This document shows, piece after piece, positions 17,468 to 27,936 of a stretch of DNA of 64,000 bases (positions are counted from its first letter, which is position 1; each line of letters begins with the position of its first letter). Both the position numbers and the translations under genes were made by a program. The notes beneath the pieces are model-generated. The model ran no database searches. It was not told where the DNA came from and saw only the letters and a list, made by a program, of their open reading frames with translations. Source of the DNA: Streptomyces gossypii (GTDB lineage Bacteria > Actinomycetota > Actinomycetes > Streptomycetales > Streptomycetaceae). Location: positions 372,001-436,000 of the forward strand of contig NZ_JAJAGO010000003.1 in the NCBI RefSeq assembly GCF_025165795.1. Direction: 5' to 3'.

Positions 17468-18535
17468 GTGAGCAGGCTGCACGTGGTTACCGGCAAGGGC
17501 GGCACTGGCAAGACGACGGTCGCCGCCGCACTCGCGCTCGCGCTCGCGGACGAGGGGAGGCGGACGCTTCTGGTCGAAGTCGAGGGACGGCAGGGCATCG
17601 CACAACTCTTCGAGACGCAGGCGCTGCCGTACGAGGAACGCAAGATCGCCGTCGCGTATGGGGGCGGTGAGGTGTACGCGCTGGCGATCGATGCCGAGCG
17701 CGCGCTCCTCGACTACCTCCAGATGTTCTACAAACTGGGCAGCGCGGGCCGCGCGCTCAACAAGATCGGTGCGATCGACTTCGCGACCACCGTCGCCCCG
17801 GGGCTGCGCGACGTACTGCTCACCGGCAAGGCGTGCGAGGCCGTGCGCCGCCGGGACCGCAAGGGCAGGCGGGTCTATGACGCGGTGGTGATGGACGCGC
17901 CGCCCACCGGGCGCATCACCCGTTTCCTCGGTGTGAACGACGAGGTGGCCGGGCTCGCCAAGATCGGCCCGGTGCACAACCAGGCGCAGGCGGTGATGCG
18001 GGTGCTCAAGTCGGCCGAGACCGCCGTGCATCTGGTCACACTGCTGGAGGAGATGCCGGTGCAGGAGACCGTGGACGGTGTCGCGGAGTTGCGTTCCGCC
18101 GGGCTCCCGGTGGGCAGCGTGGTGGTCAACATGACGCGCCCTCAGCTGCTCGACACGGCAGCCCTCGACACGGCAGCCCTCGACACGGCTGCCGGGGCGG
18201 CCGCCGGCACCGGCGAAGTGCCCGTCGGCACCGCCGAAGCCGCTGAAGCGCCGCTGGGGGCTGGAGGCGGGGCGCGTGCGGGACTGGCGCACGCCCTCTC
18301 CCGCGTCGGGCTCGGCGGCGACCGGCCCGGCGGACGGGCCGACCGGCTCGTGGAGCCCCTGCTGCGGCAGGGCCGCGAGTACGCCGAACGACTCGCCCTG
18401 GAGCGGGCCCAGCGCGCGGAGATCGACGAACTGGGGCTGCCGGTCTACGAGCTGGGACTGCTCGCCGACGGGGGCGACCTGGCGGGGCTCTATGCGCTCT
18501 CCGCCGACCTGCGCGATCAGGGGGTGCTCAAGTGA
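17468..18535 (+). CDS. ArsA-family (GET3-like) ATPase, first of pair
   Basis: 355 aa. The deviant Walker A GKGGTGKTT (residues 9-17) is that of ArsA/Get3 ATPases, with MDAPPTGRITRFL as the switch region. No arsenite-binding cysteines are visible and no arsenic genes are nearby, so arsenite transport is unlikely; the paired actinobacterial proteins have unknown clients. An expanded low-complexity loop (~228-275) contains a three-copy LDTAA repeat. The GTG start follows TAGGCT by 6 bases with no Shine-Dalgarno, suggesting a leaderless mRNA. Overlaps the next gene by 4 bp. Confidence 0.9.
   Translation: MSRLHVVTGKGGTGKTTVAAALALALADEGRRTLLVEVEGRQGIAQLFETQALPYEERKIAVAYGGGEVYALAIDAERALLDYLQMFYKLGSAGRALNKIGAIDFATTVAPGLRDVLLTGKACEAVRRRDRKGRRVYDAVVMDAPPTGRITRFLGVNDEVAGLAKIGPVHNQAQAVMRVLKSAETAVHLVTLLEEMPVQETVDGVAELRSAGLPVGSVVVNMTRPQLLDTAALDTAALDTAAGAAAGTGEVPVGTAEAAEAPLGAGGGARAGLAHALSRVGLGGDRPGGRADRLVEPLLRQGREYAERLALERAQRAEIDELGLPVYELGLLADGGDLAGLYALSADLRDQGVLK
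18149..18193 (+). repeat. In-frame 15-bp minisatellite, three copies
   Basis: CTCGACACGGCAGCC at 18149-18163 and 18164-18178, then the same with one change at 18179-18193. Encodes LDTAA three times in the first ArsA ATPase (residues 228-242). Confidence 0.85.
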
Positions 18536-19950
18536 CTGCTCATGCCACGTCCGGACGCGGAGGATTGGCGGACGTCCCGGTGCTGGACGTCGACGGCCTG
18601 CTCGACGATCCGGAGACGCGGATCATGGTGTGCTGCGGCGCGGGCGGCGTCGGCAAGACCACCACGGCGGCGGCGCTCGGCGTACGGGCCGCCGAGCGCG
18701 GGCGGCGTGCCGTCGTGCTCACGATCGACCCGGCGCGCCGGCTCGCGCAGTCCATGGGGCTGACCGAACTGGACAACACACCGCGCGTGGTGCCGGGGGT
18801 GGGCGGCGAGGCGGGCGGTGAACTGCACGCCATGATGCTCGACATGAAGCGGACCTTCGACGAGATCGTCGAGGCGCACGCGGACGAGGAGCGGGCCCGC
18901 GCCATTCTGGAGAACCCTTTCTACGCCTCGCTGTCGGCGGGCTTCGCGGGCACCCAGGAATACATGGCGATGGAGAAGCTGGGGCAGTTGCGGGCCCGCG
19001 ACGAGTGGGATCTGATCATCGTCGACACCCCGCCCAGCCGCTCCGCGCTGGACTTCCTGGACGCTCCGAAGCGGTTGGGCTCCTTCCTGGACGGCCCGTT
19101 CATCCGGGTGCTTTCGGGTCCGGCGAAGGCGGGCGGCCGGGCGGGGATGAAGTTCGTGCATCTGGGGATGGCCGGGCTGTCGATGTTCACCGGCGCGCTC
19201 AACAAGCTGCTGGGGGCCGGGCTGCTGCGCGACGTCCAGACCTTCGTGGCGGCCATGGACACGATGTTCGGCGGGTTCCGCACCCGTGCCGACGCCACGT
19301 ACCGGCTGCTCCAAGCTCCCGGCACCGCCTTCCTGGTGGTGGCCGCGCCGGAGCGGGACGCACTGCGCGAGGCGGCGTACTTCGTGGAGCGGCTGGCCGC
19401 TGATCAGATGCCGCTGGCCGGGCTGGTGCTCAACCGGATGCACGGCAGCGAGGTCGGTCTGAGCGCCGAGCGGGCGCTGGCCGCGGCGGAAAATCTTGAG
19501 GACGGCGGCATTGTCGATCATGTGACCGGGAAGGGTGATCTACGAGGTGCCGGGCGGTCCGATGTCCCGCGGTCCGATGGCGCGCCTCCCGAGGACGGCT
19601 CCCCCGAAGCCCACCTCACCGATCCGTCCCCGCACGCTCCCGACGACAGCCCTACCGCTCACCACCACATCAGTAGCGCCGATCACGCGGGCGTACCCGT
19701 ATCCGACCCTGGCGACGACAACAGCGACGGTGCTGCGACCACACTGCTGGCCGCTGGACTGCTGCGGCTGCACGCCGAGCGGATGCGTGTGCTCGCGCGC
19801 GAGCTGCGCACCCGTGACCGCTTCGCCGCGCTGCACCCGGAGGTGCCCGTGGCGGAGGTGGCCGCGCTCCCCGGCGATGTACATGATCTGCCGGGGCTGC
19901 GGGCCATCGGCGCGCGTCTCGCCGACCAGCCTGCCGGGCAGGCCGGTTGA
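18532..19950 (+). CDS. ArsA-family ATPase, second of pair
   Basis: 472 aa. Walker A CGAGGVGKTT (residues 35-44), TIDPARRLAQSMG and VDTPPSRSALDFLDAP are the ATPase motifs. Residues ~345-400 form a variable Asp/Ser/His/Pro-rich linker (DVPRSDGAPPEDGSPEAH) before a conserved C-terminal helical end. It probably forms a heterodimer with the preceding ATPase, to which it is translationally coupled. Its 3' end converges on wblA with 33 bp between. Client unknown. Confidence 0.9.
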   Translation: MTAHATSGRGGLADVPVLDVDGLLDDPETRIMVCCGAGGVGKTTTAAALGVRAAERGRRAVVLTIDPARRLAQSMGLTELDNTPRVVPGVGGEAGGELHAMMLDMKRTFDEIVEAHADEERARAILENPFYASLSAGFAGTQEYMAMEKLGQLRARDEWDLIIVDTPPSRSALDFLDAPKRLGSFLDGPFIRVLSGPAKAGGRAGMKFVHLGMAGLSMFTGALNKLLGAGLLRDVQTFVAAMDTMFGGFRTRADATYRLLQAPGTAFLVVAAPERDALREAAYFVERLAADQMPLAGLVLNRMHGSEVGLSAERALAAAENLEDGGIVDHVTGKGDLRGAGRSDVPRSDGAPPEDGSPEAHLTDPSPHAPDDSPTAHHHISSADHAGVPVSDPGDDNSDGAATTLLAAGLLRLHAERMRVLARELRTRDRFAALHPEVPVAEVAALPGDVHDLPGLRAIGARLADQPAGQAG

Positions 19951-19983
19951 GCGGATCGCGCGTGCCAGTGGTGAACGGGCCGG

Positions 19984-20331
19984 TCAGCCCGCCGCCACCG
20001 CGTAACTCACGCACTCCTCCACCGTGTCGAGGTCCACGGACAGCATGTCGCTGCCGCGCTCGTACTCGGCGCGTGCCGTTTCCAGCAGACGGCGCCACGA
20101 AGTGACCGTCGGCCGGCGGCGAAGAAGCGCTCTTCGTTCCCGCTCGGTCATTCCTCCCCACACGCCGAACTCCACCCGGTTGTCCAGGGCGTCGGCCAGG
20201 CACTCCGTCCGCACCGGACATCCGGTGCAGACTGCCTTGGCGCGGTTCTGAGCCGCCCCCTGTACGAACAGTTCGTCCGGATCGGTAGTGCGGCAGGCTG
20301 CCTGTGCACTCCAGTCGGTTACCCAGCTCAT
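19984..20331 (-). CDS. wblA: WhiB-like iron-sulfur regulator WblA
   Basis: 115 aa. The [4Fe-4S] cysteines are Cys13, Cys35, Cys38 and Cys44 (C-x21-C-x2-C-x5-C), followed by GVWGG (56-60) and a basic DNA-contact segment RERRALLRRR. It matches Streptomyces WblA almost throughout, with the C-terminal VSYAVAAG end. WblA is a global regulator needed for aerial-hypha maturation that represses antibiotic synthesis. Convergent with the ArsA pair. Confidence 0.96.
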   Translation of the reverse strand: MSWVTDWSAQAACRTTDPDELFVQGAAQNRAKAVCTGCPVRTECLADALDNRVEFGVWGGMTERERRALLRRRPTVTSWRRLLETARAEYERGSDMLSVDLDTVEECVSYAVAAG

Positions 20332-20810
20332 AGCCGGCGCCGTCCTCTCCCGAATCGAGGCTCCCCCACGGCGGCAAGCGGCATATTCACCGTTGCCAGT
20401 TGAGGACGTTACGGAAGGAGGGCAGGGTGCAACACCCCCGCGCGGCCCAATCTTGAATGGTCCGAACGGACTATGCGTGCGCGGCAGATCACCCAACGGA
20501 GTGAATTGCGGATGAGCTGGGCCTTTGCAACAGGGCGAATCAGGCGGTTTCTCATTCAACTGTGGGTTCAGTCGGGACTTCGGTGAGTGACGCCTCAGGG
20601 CCGCCGTGTACAAGGCGCGCTGCTGTGGGGATGCACTTCAGCGTAGGCGAACAGATGCGCTTCTGTCCGGCGATCCCGCGATCCGGCCACCATCAGCCCA
20701 CGCGGCGGACGCGCACGAACTCCCCAGCGCGAACTCCCCGAACGCGGGCGCGCTGAGCGGGAGATCCGGTAGTCGGCGGTCCGGGTGGCCGTGCTGTGTG
20801 CTGCGGCGCG
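20332..20810. other. Upstream region of wblA (no gene seen)
   Basis: Gene-free stretch. It begins with a moderately AT-rich part (~20380-20560) that probably holds the wblA promoter and a long leader. I could not place a confident promoter hexamer pair or a BldD palindrome. Confidence 0.5.
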
Positions 20811-20996
20811 TCAGCCGCGCTGGTGGCGCAGGCGCGCCCCGACCCAGCGCGCCCGGCGGCGCAGAATCCGCGGGATGCCCATCTCGGGATGCGGGTGATC
20901 TCGGAGAACGCGTTGCTCCGCGCGCCGCGCGGAGAGCCGCCCCCTCAGATAACTGTGCTCGCGTGCAACGTCACGATAGTCGTGCGTCCAGCCCAT
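20811..20996 (-). CDS. Possible small basic protein
   Basis: 61 aa, MGWTHDYRDVAREHSYLRGR at the N-terminus, then an Arg-rich helix-like region (IPRILRRRARWVGARLRHQR). Base composition by codon position is compatible with coding and no overlapping gene competes, but I do not recognise a family and there is no clear ribosome-binding site. It is very basic, so RNA or membrane association is possible. Uncertain as a gene. Confidence 0.35.
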   Translation of the reverse strand: MGWTHDYRDVAREHSYLRGRLSARRAEQRVLRDHPHPEMGIPRILRRRARWVGARLRHQRG

Positions 20997-21141
20997 ACCC
21001 GGCACTCTGCCCCTCACCCAAGGTCGCTAACCGTGTCAGCGCGCCCCAAATGGTCTATGCGGCAGGCACATGTATGAAGTCCCGCGCCACGCCCCCAGCG
21101 GATCTCCGTGGCCCCGTACGCACGCTCCCCTGGGGCGGGTT

Positions 21142-21197
21142 CAGCGGTCAGGGCTAAGCGGTCGGGGTTCAGCGGTCGGGGCTCAGCGGTCGGGCTC
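21142..21197. repeat. Four tandem 14-bp repeats overlapping the hydrolase stop
   Basis: Variants of CAGCGGTCGGGGCT at 21142-21155, 21156-21169, 21170-21183 and 21184-21197. The last unit overlaps the final codons of the alpha/beta hydrolase. Confidence 0.8.
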
Positions 21198-22154
21198 GGG
21201 ATCCCTGAGCCATTCGATCAGCTCACCCGAGAACGCCGCCGGATCCTCCTCATGCGGGAAGTGACCGAGCCCGTCGAAGAGCCGCCAGCGGTACGGCGCT
21301 TCCACGTATTTTCCCGATCCGGCGGCGCTCCTCGTCCGCAGCACCGGGTCCAGCGAACCGTGCAGATGCAGCGTCGGCACCCTTACCGGCCGCTTCATCC
21401 GGCGGTTGAACTGGAAGCCGTCCGGTCGCACCAGCGAACGCACCATCCAGCGGTACGGCTCCACCGCGCAGTGCGCCGTCGACGGGATGCACATCGCCCT
21501 TTCGTAGGCGCGCACCGCGGTGTCGTCGGCATCGGTGCCGGCGTCCGCAGCGGCCCTCTCCTCGATCCCCTCGGACATCTTCGGGCCGGACCAGTCGCGG
21601 ATCAGCCTGCCGACCATCGCGCCGTCGTCCGCGACCAACTGGCGCTCCGGAATCCAGGGCCGCTGGAAGCCCCAGACGTACGACCCCGCCGCCGTCTGCC
21701 GTACGTCACCCAGCATGGCCGCCCGCCAGCGACGCGGGTGCGGCATCGAGCTCACCGCCAGCCGCCGGATCAGCTTCGGCCGCATCACGGCCGCCGTCCA
21801 CGCCAGATAGCCGCCCAGGTCGTGCCCGACCAGCGCCGCGTCCGGTTCGCCGAGCGAGCGGATGACGCCGGTGACGTCCAGCGCCAAATTCGCCGGGTCG
21901 TAGCCGCGGGGCGTACGGTCGCTGCCGCCCACCCCGCGCAGGTCCATCGCGACGGCGCGGTATCCCGCGTCGGCGAGGGCGGTCAGCTGGTGCCGCCAGG
22001 TCCACCAGAACTGGGGAAAGCCGTGCAGCAGCAGGACCAGCGGCCCCTCACCGGCCTCGGCGATGTGGAAAAGCGCTCCGTTGGCCGCCACGTCCCGGTG
22101 CGTCCATGGGCCGGCGGCACGGATGACCTCGGCGGAACGGTCAGGGAGTGTCAT
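21183..22154 (-). CDS. Alpha/beta hydrolase, epoxide hydrolase/haloalkane dehalogenase type
   Basis: 323 aa. Oxyanion motif HGFP (LLLHGFPQFWW), then DLRGVGGSDRTP and the nucleophile elbow VGHDLGGYLAW, in which Asp rather than Ser is the nucleophile as in epoxide hydrolases and dehalogenases. The catalytic His is in DGLGHFPHEED near the C-terminus. Substrate unknown. ATG 22154 (MTLPDRSAEVIR) is chosen over upstream in-frame codons because homologues begin there. A phage-holin-like gene lies 26 bp upstream on the same strand. Confidence 0.88.
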   Translation of the reverse strand: MTLPDRSAEVIRAAGPWTHRDVAANGALFHIAEAGEGPLVLLLHGFPQFWWTWRHQLTALADAGYRAVAMDLRGVGGSDRTPRGYDPANLALDVTGVIRSLGEPDAALVGHDLGGYLAWTAAVMRPKLIRRLAVSSMPHPRRWRAAMLGDVRQTAAGSYVWGFQRPWIPERQLVADDGAMVGRLIRDWSGPKMSEGIEERAAADAGTDADDTAVRAYERAMCIPSTAHCAVEPYRWMVRSLVRPDGFQFNRRMKRPVRVPTLHLHGSLDPVLRTRSAAGSGKYVEAPYRWRLFDGLGHFPHEEDPAAFSGELIEWLRDPEPDR

Positions 22155-22180
22155 GTCAACGAGACTGTCACACCGGGCGC

Positions 22181-22684
22181 TCACACGGCGGGCTTGTCCA
22201 TGTCCACCGTGCGTCGCGTCCCCTGGGCCTGCTCCTCGCGCTGGGCTGCGGTCCCCCTCCGGGACACTCCGCCGTTCTGGGCCGCGCGGGGGTGCGGCTT
22301 GACCTTGGAAAGGACCATCGCCGTCTCCCTTGCCGATTCCATCGTCTTCTTCGGCGGTTCGATCCGCTTGAGGATGATCTTCGCCACCAAGCCGAGCAGC
22401 GCCGCGAGCACGATGAACGCACCGCCCACGATCAGGAAGGACCAGGCGAGGCCCAGCCCCAGGTTGTGGATGCCGTACGCGGCGGCGAAGCTCAGTACCG
22501 GCAGGGAGAAGAGGATCAGCACGAGGGCCACGATCAGGGCGCCGCTGCCGATCGCCCCCCGCTTCACGTCCTGCTTGACCTCCGCCTTGGCCAGCGCGAT
22601 CTCGTCGTGCACGAGTGCGGACAGCTCTGTGGTGGCGGCGGCGACCAGCTCGCCGAGGCTGCGGCCGTCGTCGGCTGCGCTCAT
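22181..22684 (-). CDS. Phage holin family (DUF1469) membrane protein
   Basis: 167 aa. The N-terminal amphipathic segment SLGELVAAATTELSALVHDE is followed by two membrane helices (~48-75 and ~80-103) and a basic C-terminal tail. This is the actinobacterial DUF1469 family, named for superficial holin resemblance; no lysin or other phage gene is nearby, so a lysis role is unlikely. Good ribosome-binding site (AAGGAGA). Probably cotranscribed with the hydrolase. Confidence 0.85.
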   Translation of the reverse strand: MSAADDGRSLGELVAAATTELSALVHDEIALAKAEVKQDVKRGAIGSGALIVALVLILFSLPVLSFAAAYGIHNLGLGLAWSFLIVGGAFIVLAALLGLVAKIILKRIEPPKKTMESARETAMVLSKVKPHPRAAQNGGVSRRGTAAQREEQAQGTRRTVDMDKPAV

Positions 22685-22945
22685 CGGGTGTCTCCTTGCT
22701 TCGCTAGGTGTCTACTCGTCAGTCAGATGATGCCGGACCATCATCGTCCGTCGTCCTCCAGCGGTTGGCCACTTCGGGGAGGTGTCGGTGCTGAGCCCGC
22801 CCGAGCCGGGTGGGCCGATCCGGACCGCTGGGGAACGGAGGAGCAGGAGAGCCGGTCTGTCGGCCCGTCAGCCTAGCGAAAACCCTGAGGGGCATGGGGA
22901 GGCGCATGGGGACGGGCGCGGGGAGGGCGTGCGGAGGGGCATGGA
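22685..22945. other. Interval between holin-family gene and acs (no gene seen)
   Basis: Non-coding. It holds a small inverted repeat (GATGATG...CATCATC, 22726-22745) upstream of the holin-family start and G-rich sequence leading into the acs terminator. Confidence 0.5.
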
Positions 22946-22977
22946 GAGGGGCACCCGGCCGTGGCCGGGTGCCCCTC
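22946..22977 (-). terminator. acs terminator
   Basis: A perfect 14-bp stem (GAGGGGCACCCGGC) with loop CGTG, 51 bp beyond the acs stop. Confidence 0.85.
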
Positions 22978-23027
22978 GTCTCCGCGTCTTTCCGTCTCCG
23001 CGTTTCCTTACGGCCGCGTGCCGCCGG

Positions 23028-24989
<1,962 letters not shown>

Positions 24990-25024
24990 GACTTCTCCCA
25001 ATCCTGGGTGTCCGATGTCTCCCA

Positions 25025-25060
25025 GGCGCTTAGCTCATCAGCCTGGCTGCCCGGTGACAA
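25025..25060 (-). promoter_or_regulatory. Candidate acs promoter
   Basis: On the minus strand TTGTCA (25060-25055) is separated by 17 bp from TGAGCT (25037-25032), giving a predicted start near 25025 and a ~36-nt leader. Confidence 0.45.
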
Positions 25061-25176
25061 GGGTTGCAGGAAAAATTGGTTTAGACCTGTGAGCCTGGCG
25101 CTGTCATGGACGGTCCTTGGGCCCCGGCCACGCGTTGCTCACGCCCGGCGCGTGACCCACCGCCACCTTTTCCACG

Positions 25177-27687
25177 TCAGCGGTGCTCCCAAGCCCGATG
25201 ATCCGCTCGCGATGCCCACGGAATCCTGGGCACGGGCGAGCCCGCCTCGGGCCGTACGGGTGTGAAGACCGCAGGCTGCGGTCCCCGCCGGATGCCCTCG
25301 CGACCCGATTCCGCACGGCCTGCCGGGTCAGTACGGTCCATCACATAGGTCTGCGCCTCGCCGACATGGAAGTACATGCCGTGCAGCTCCAGTCGGCCCT
25401 CGGCGAGACGGCGCGCCACGCACTCGTGTGCTCTCAGATGCTCCAGCTGCTGCACCACGTTCGTCAGGCACAGCAGCTCGGTCCCCTCGGATTCCCGGCT
25501 CGCGAGCCGGGGAGCCGCACCCCCCTGAGCGGCCAGCCGGCGCATGCTCGGACCGCCGTGGCGCAGCCAGCGGACCAGCGGCGTCGCGGGAGGACACGTG
25601 GCGTCGGATGGATCGGAGGAGCCGGACAGGCCCGGGGCGATCACCGACTCGGCGGCGTACAGCGCCTGAATCGCATTGCAGTCCGAGTGACCGCAGACGG
25701 TGATGGACTCCACCTCCAGTACGTCCACCGCGTACTCGATCGCCGCCGCGACCGAGTCGTCGGCCGTGGGCTCACCCGTCAGGCCGCCCCCGGGCAGCGG
25801 TACGAAGTTGCCGATGTTGCGGACGGTGCACAGATCGCCCGGACCACTGGAAGTGATCATGCTGGTGACCAGCCGGGAGTCCGTGCAGGTGAGAAAGAGC
25901 TGCGAAGGCCGCTGACCCTCCCGTGCCAGCCGCGCCAGCTCGTCCCGTACCCGTGGTGCCGTGGTCCGCTGGAAGTTGCTGACTCCGCTGAGCAGCTGTC
26001 CCCGGTGGGTGTGCCCGGAGGAAGCCCCGGATGGTCGGGTGCACTGGTGGTTGCGCCAGGGCGTCCAGGGGGAGCAGCTGTGGTCTGCGGCCGGCTCCGC
26101 GATCCGCGCCCCGGCCCGGCCCGCCACCTCCACGCTGCCGCCGCGCGCCTCATGGGCCGCTGCCCACTCCTGGAGAGTCTCGAACGCCGCGTGGTCCATG
26201 AAGGAGCCGTCCAGCTCCACTGCGGCGCTCACCCCCTCCGGCACCTGCCCCAGAGCCCTGCTCAGCCGCGGCACCGCGAGAAACGTCAGCTGCCCGCCCA
26301 CCCGCACCCGGTGGACACCTTCGACCACATCGGTGGTGATCCGCGTACGAGTGAGCCGGTGCAGCGCCAGCACGACCGCGAACGCCACGCCGACGGCGAC
26401 CCCTTCCAGCACCCCGAGCAGCACCACACCGGCGGTGGTGGCGGCATGGACCACCGACTCGCGATGCCGGGTCACCGTACGAATGTGGGTGAGGCTGACC
26501 ATCTGGATCCCGACCACCATCACCAGGGCCGCCAGCGCAGCCAGCGGGATCAGCTCCAGGACCGACACCAGCAGCCCGGCGGCGAGCACCACCCACACCC
26601 CGTGCAGGATCGCGGAGTTACGGCTGACCGCGCCCGCCGCGACATTCGCCGAGCTGCGCACGGCGACACCGGCGATCGACAGACCGCCGAGCCCTCCGGA
26701 CACCATGTTGGAGATACCGAGGCCGCGCAGCTCCCGGTCGAGGTCCGAGCGGGGGATCCGGTCTTCGGTGTGGCCGGCGCCGGACTCCCGGGCGGCCACC
26801 ATCTTGTCCACGGCGACGGCGGACAGCAGCGTGGCGACGCCCGAAACCAGGGTGACCGTCAGCACGGCGGCGAGGAGCCCGAGTACGGGCCCGCTGGGTG
26901 CTTCGGGCAGCGCGTGGCTGCGCCAGGAGGGCAGGTCGACGTGGGCGATCTGGAACCCGCCGATCGCGGCGACGGCTGTCGCCAGGCCCACGGAGACGAG
27001 CGCTGCGGGGATCACGCGGGTGACCGCGGCTGTGATCCGGGTCAGCCGCCGGGGGCATGTCCGGTCACCGGGAGTGGCGGAGAGGGCCGGACTTCGCCCC
27101 GCGGTTTCGCGTTCGCCGCAGCGCCGTCGCAGGTGGGGCCAGGACAGCAGGACGGCGATGGTCACCGCGCTCACCGCGAGGGCTCCGGTGTGCGGGTCGG
27201 CGAGCTGACCGGGAAGCGCGACGACGTTGGCGACCGCGGAACTCTCCGGGGAACTTCCGAGCACGATGTGCAGCTGGGCAAGGGCGATGGTCACGCCGAT
27301 TCCGGCCAGCATTCCGTGCACGATCGCGGGACTGACCGCCAGCGCTGAGCGTGCCACCCGCAGGAACCCCAGGCAGAGTTGGAGCAACCCGGCACCGATG
27401 GTGATGGCGCAGGTGGTGCGCCAGCCGTAGAGGTGGATGAGGTCGGCCGTGACCACGGTGAGCCCGGCGGCGGGGCCTCCGATCTGGAGCGGCGAGCCGC
27501 CCAGACGGCCGCCGATGATGCCGCCGACCGCAGCGGCGATCAGCCCGGCCTGCAGCGGTGCCCCGGCGGTGAGCGCGATGCCAAGGGACAGCGGCAGCGC
27601 GATGAGAAACACGGAGATGGAAGCGGACAGGTCGGCCCCGTGTACGGGGATACGGGTGGCGGGGCGTGCGGGGGTACGGGCGGACAT
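25177..27687 (-). CDS. SulP anion transporter fused to beta-carbonic anhydrase
   Basis: 836 aa. Residues ~15-420 are a SulP/SLC26 transporter with about 10-12 membrane helices (SVFLIALPLSLGIALTAGAP, GGLGGLSIAGVAVRSSANVA). A reduced STAS-like segment follows (~450-510). The last ~250 residues are a beta-carbonic anhydrase with zinc-site motifs CTDSR (~600) and GHSDC (~667), so catalytic residues are present. The architecture suggests bicarbonate uptake coupled to CO2/HCO3- interconversion at the membrane. ATG 27687 (MSARTPARP) has GGAGGA 12 bases upstream. Divergent from the lipoprotein gene. Confidence 0.92.
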   Translation of the reverse strand: MSARTPARPATRIPVHGADLSASISVFLIALPLSLGIALTAGAPLQAGLIAAAVGGIIGGRLGGSPLQIGGPAAGLTVVTADLIHLYGWRTTCAITIGAGLLQLCLGFLRVARSALAVSPAIVHGMLAGIGVTIALAQLHIVLGSSPESSAVANVVALPGQLADPHTGALAVSAVTIAVLLSWPHLRRRCGERETAGRSPALSATPGDRTCPRRLTRITAAVTRVIPAALVSVGLATAVAAIGGFQIAHVDLPSWRSHALPEAPSGPVLGLLAAVLTVTLVSGVATLLSAVAVDKMVAARESGAGHTEDRIPRSDLDRELRGLGISNMVSGGLGGLSIAGVAVRSSANVAAGAVSRNSAILHGVWVVLAAGLLVSVLELIPLAALAALVMVVGIQMVSLTHIRTVTRHRESVVHAATTAGVVLLGVLEGVAVGVAFAVVLALHRLTRTRITTDVVEGVHRVRVGGQLTFLAVPRLSRALGQVPEGVSAAVELDGSFMDHAAFETLQEWAAAHEARGGSVEVAGRAGARIAEPAADHSCSPWTPWRNHQCTRPSGASSGHTHRGQLLSGVSNFQRTTAPRVRDELARLAREGQRPSQLFLTCTDSRLVTSMITSSGPGDLCTVRNIGNFVPLPGGGLTGEPTADDSVAAAIEYAVDVLEVESITVCGHSDCNAIQALYAAESVIAPGLSGSSDPSDATCPPATPLVRWLRHGGPSMRRLAAQGGAAPRLASRESEGTELLCLTNVVQQLEHLRAHECVARRLAEGRLELHGMYFHVGEAQTYVMDRTDPAGRAESGREGIRRGPQPAVFTPVRPEAGSPVPRIPWASRADHRAWEHR

Positions 27688-27883
27688 CGGTCCGTCATCT
27701 CCTCCGGGGCTCGTCACGGCACGTGTTGTTTTCGACACCCTCAAGGGTCAGTAAACAGACCGTAACGGAGCGTAAAGAATTGGAGAAGTGCCTGATGGCG
27801 AATGGGTGCAAGGTTCCGTCCATCAGGTGAAAAGTAATATGGAACCGCTTGTCATACCGGTCCATCTTCCTCTGCATGCGACC

Positions 27884-27911
27884 GTGACTAGGCATAAAAA
27901 ACGCTAGTCAC
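27884..27911. promoter_or_regulatory. Inverted repeat upstream of the lipoprotein gene
   Basis: Perfect 8-bp arms GTGACTAG and CTAGTCAC separated by 12 bp that include an A6 run, 25 bp before the start. It may be an operator or mRNA leader hairpin. The surrounding 27750-27920 is unusually AT-rich and should hold both divergent promoters. Confidence 0.4.
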
Positions 27912-27936
27912 ACAAATAGCAGGGAGAGGTGGGCCC

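Noticed and set aside
17468..19950. Arsenite efflux operon
   Set aside because: Both genes are ArsA-like ATPases but lack metal-binding cysteines, and there is no arsB, arsC or arsR.
20606..21157. 183-aa ORF upstream of wblA
   Set aside because: Composition lacks coding bias and there is no ribosome-binding site or family; the smaller opposite-strand ORF is the better, though weak, candidate.
22181..22684. Prophage holin
   Set aside because: DUF1469 protein in a conserved housekeeping context, without other phage genes.
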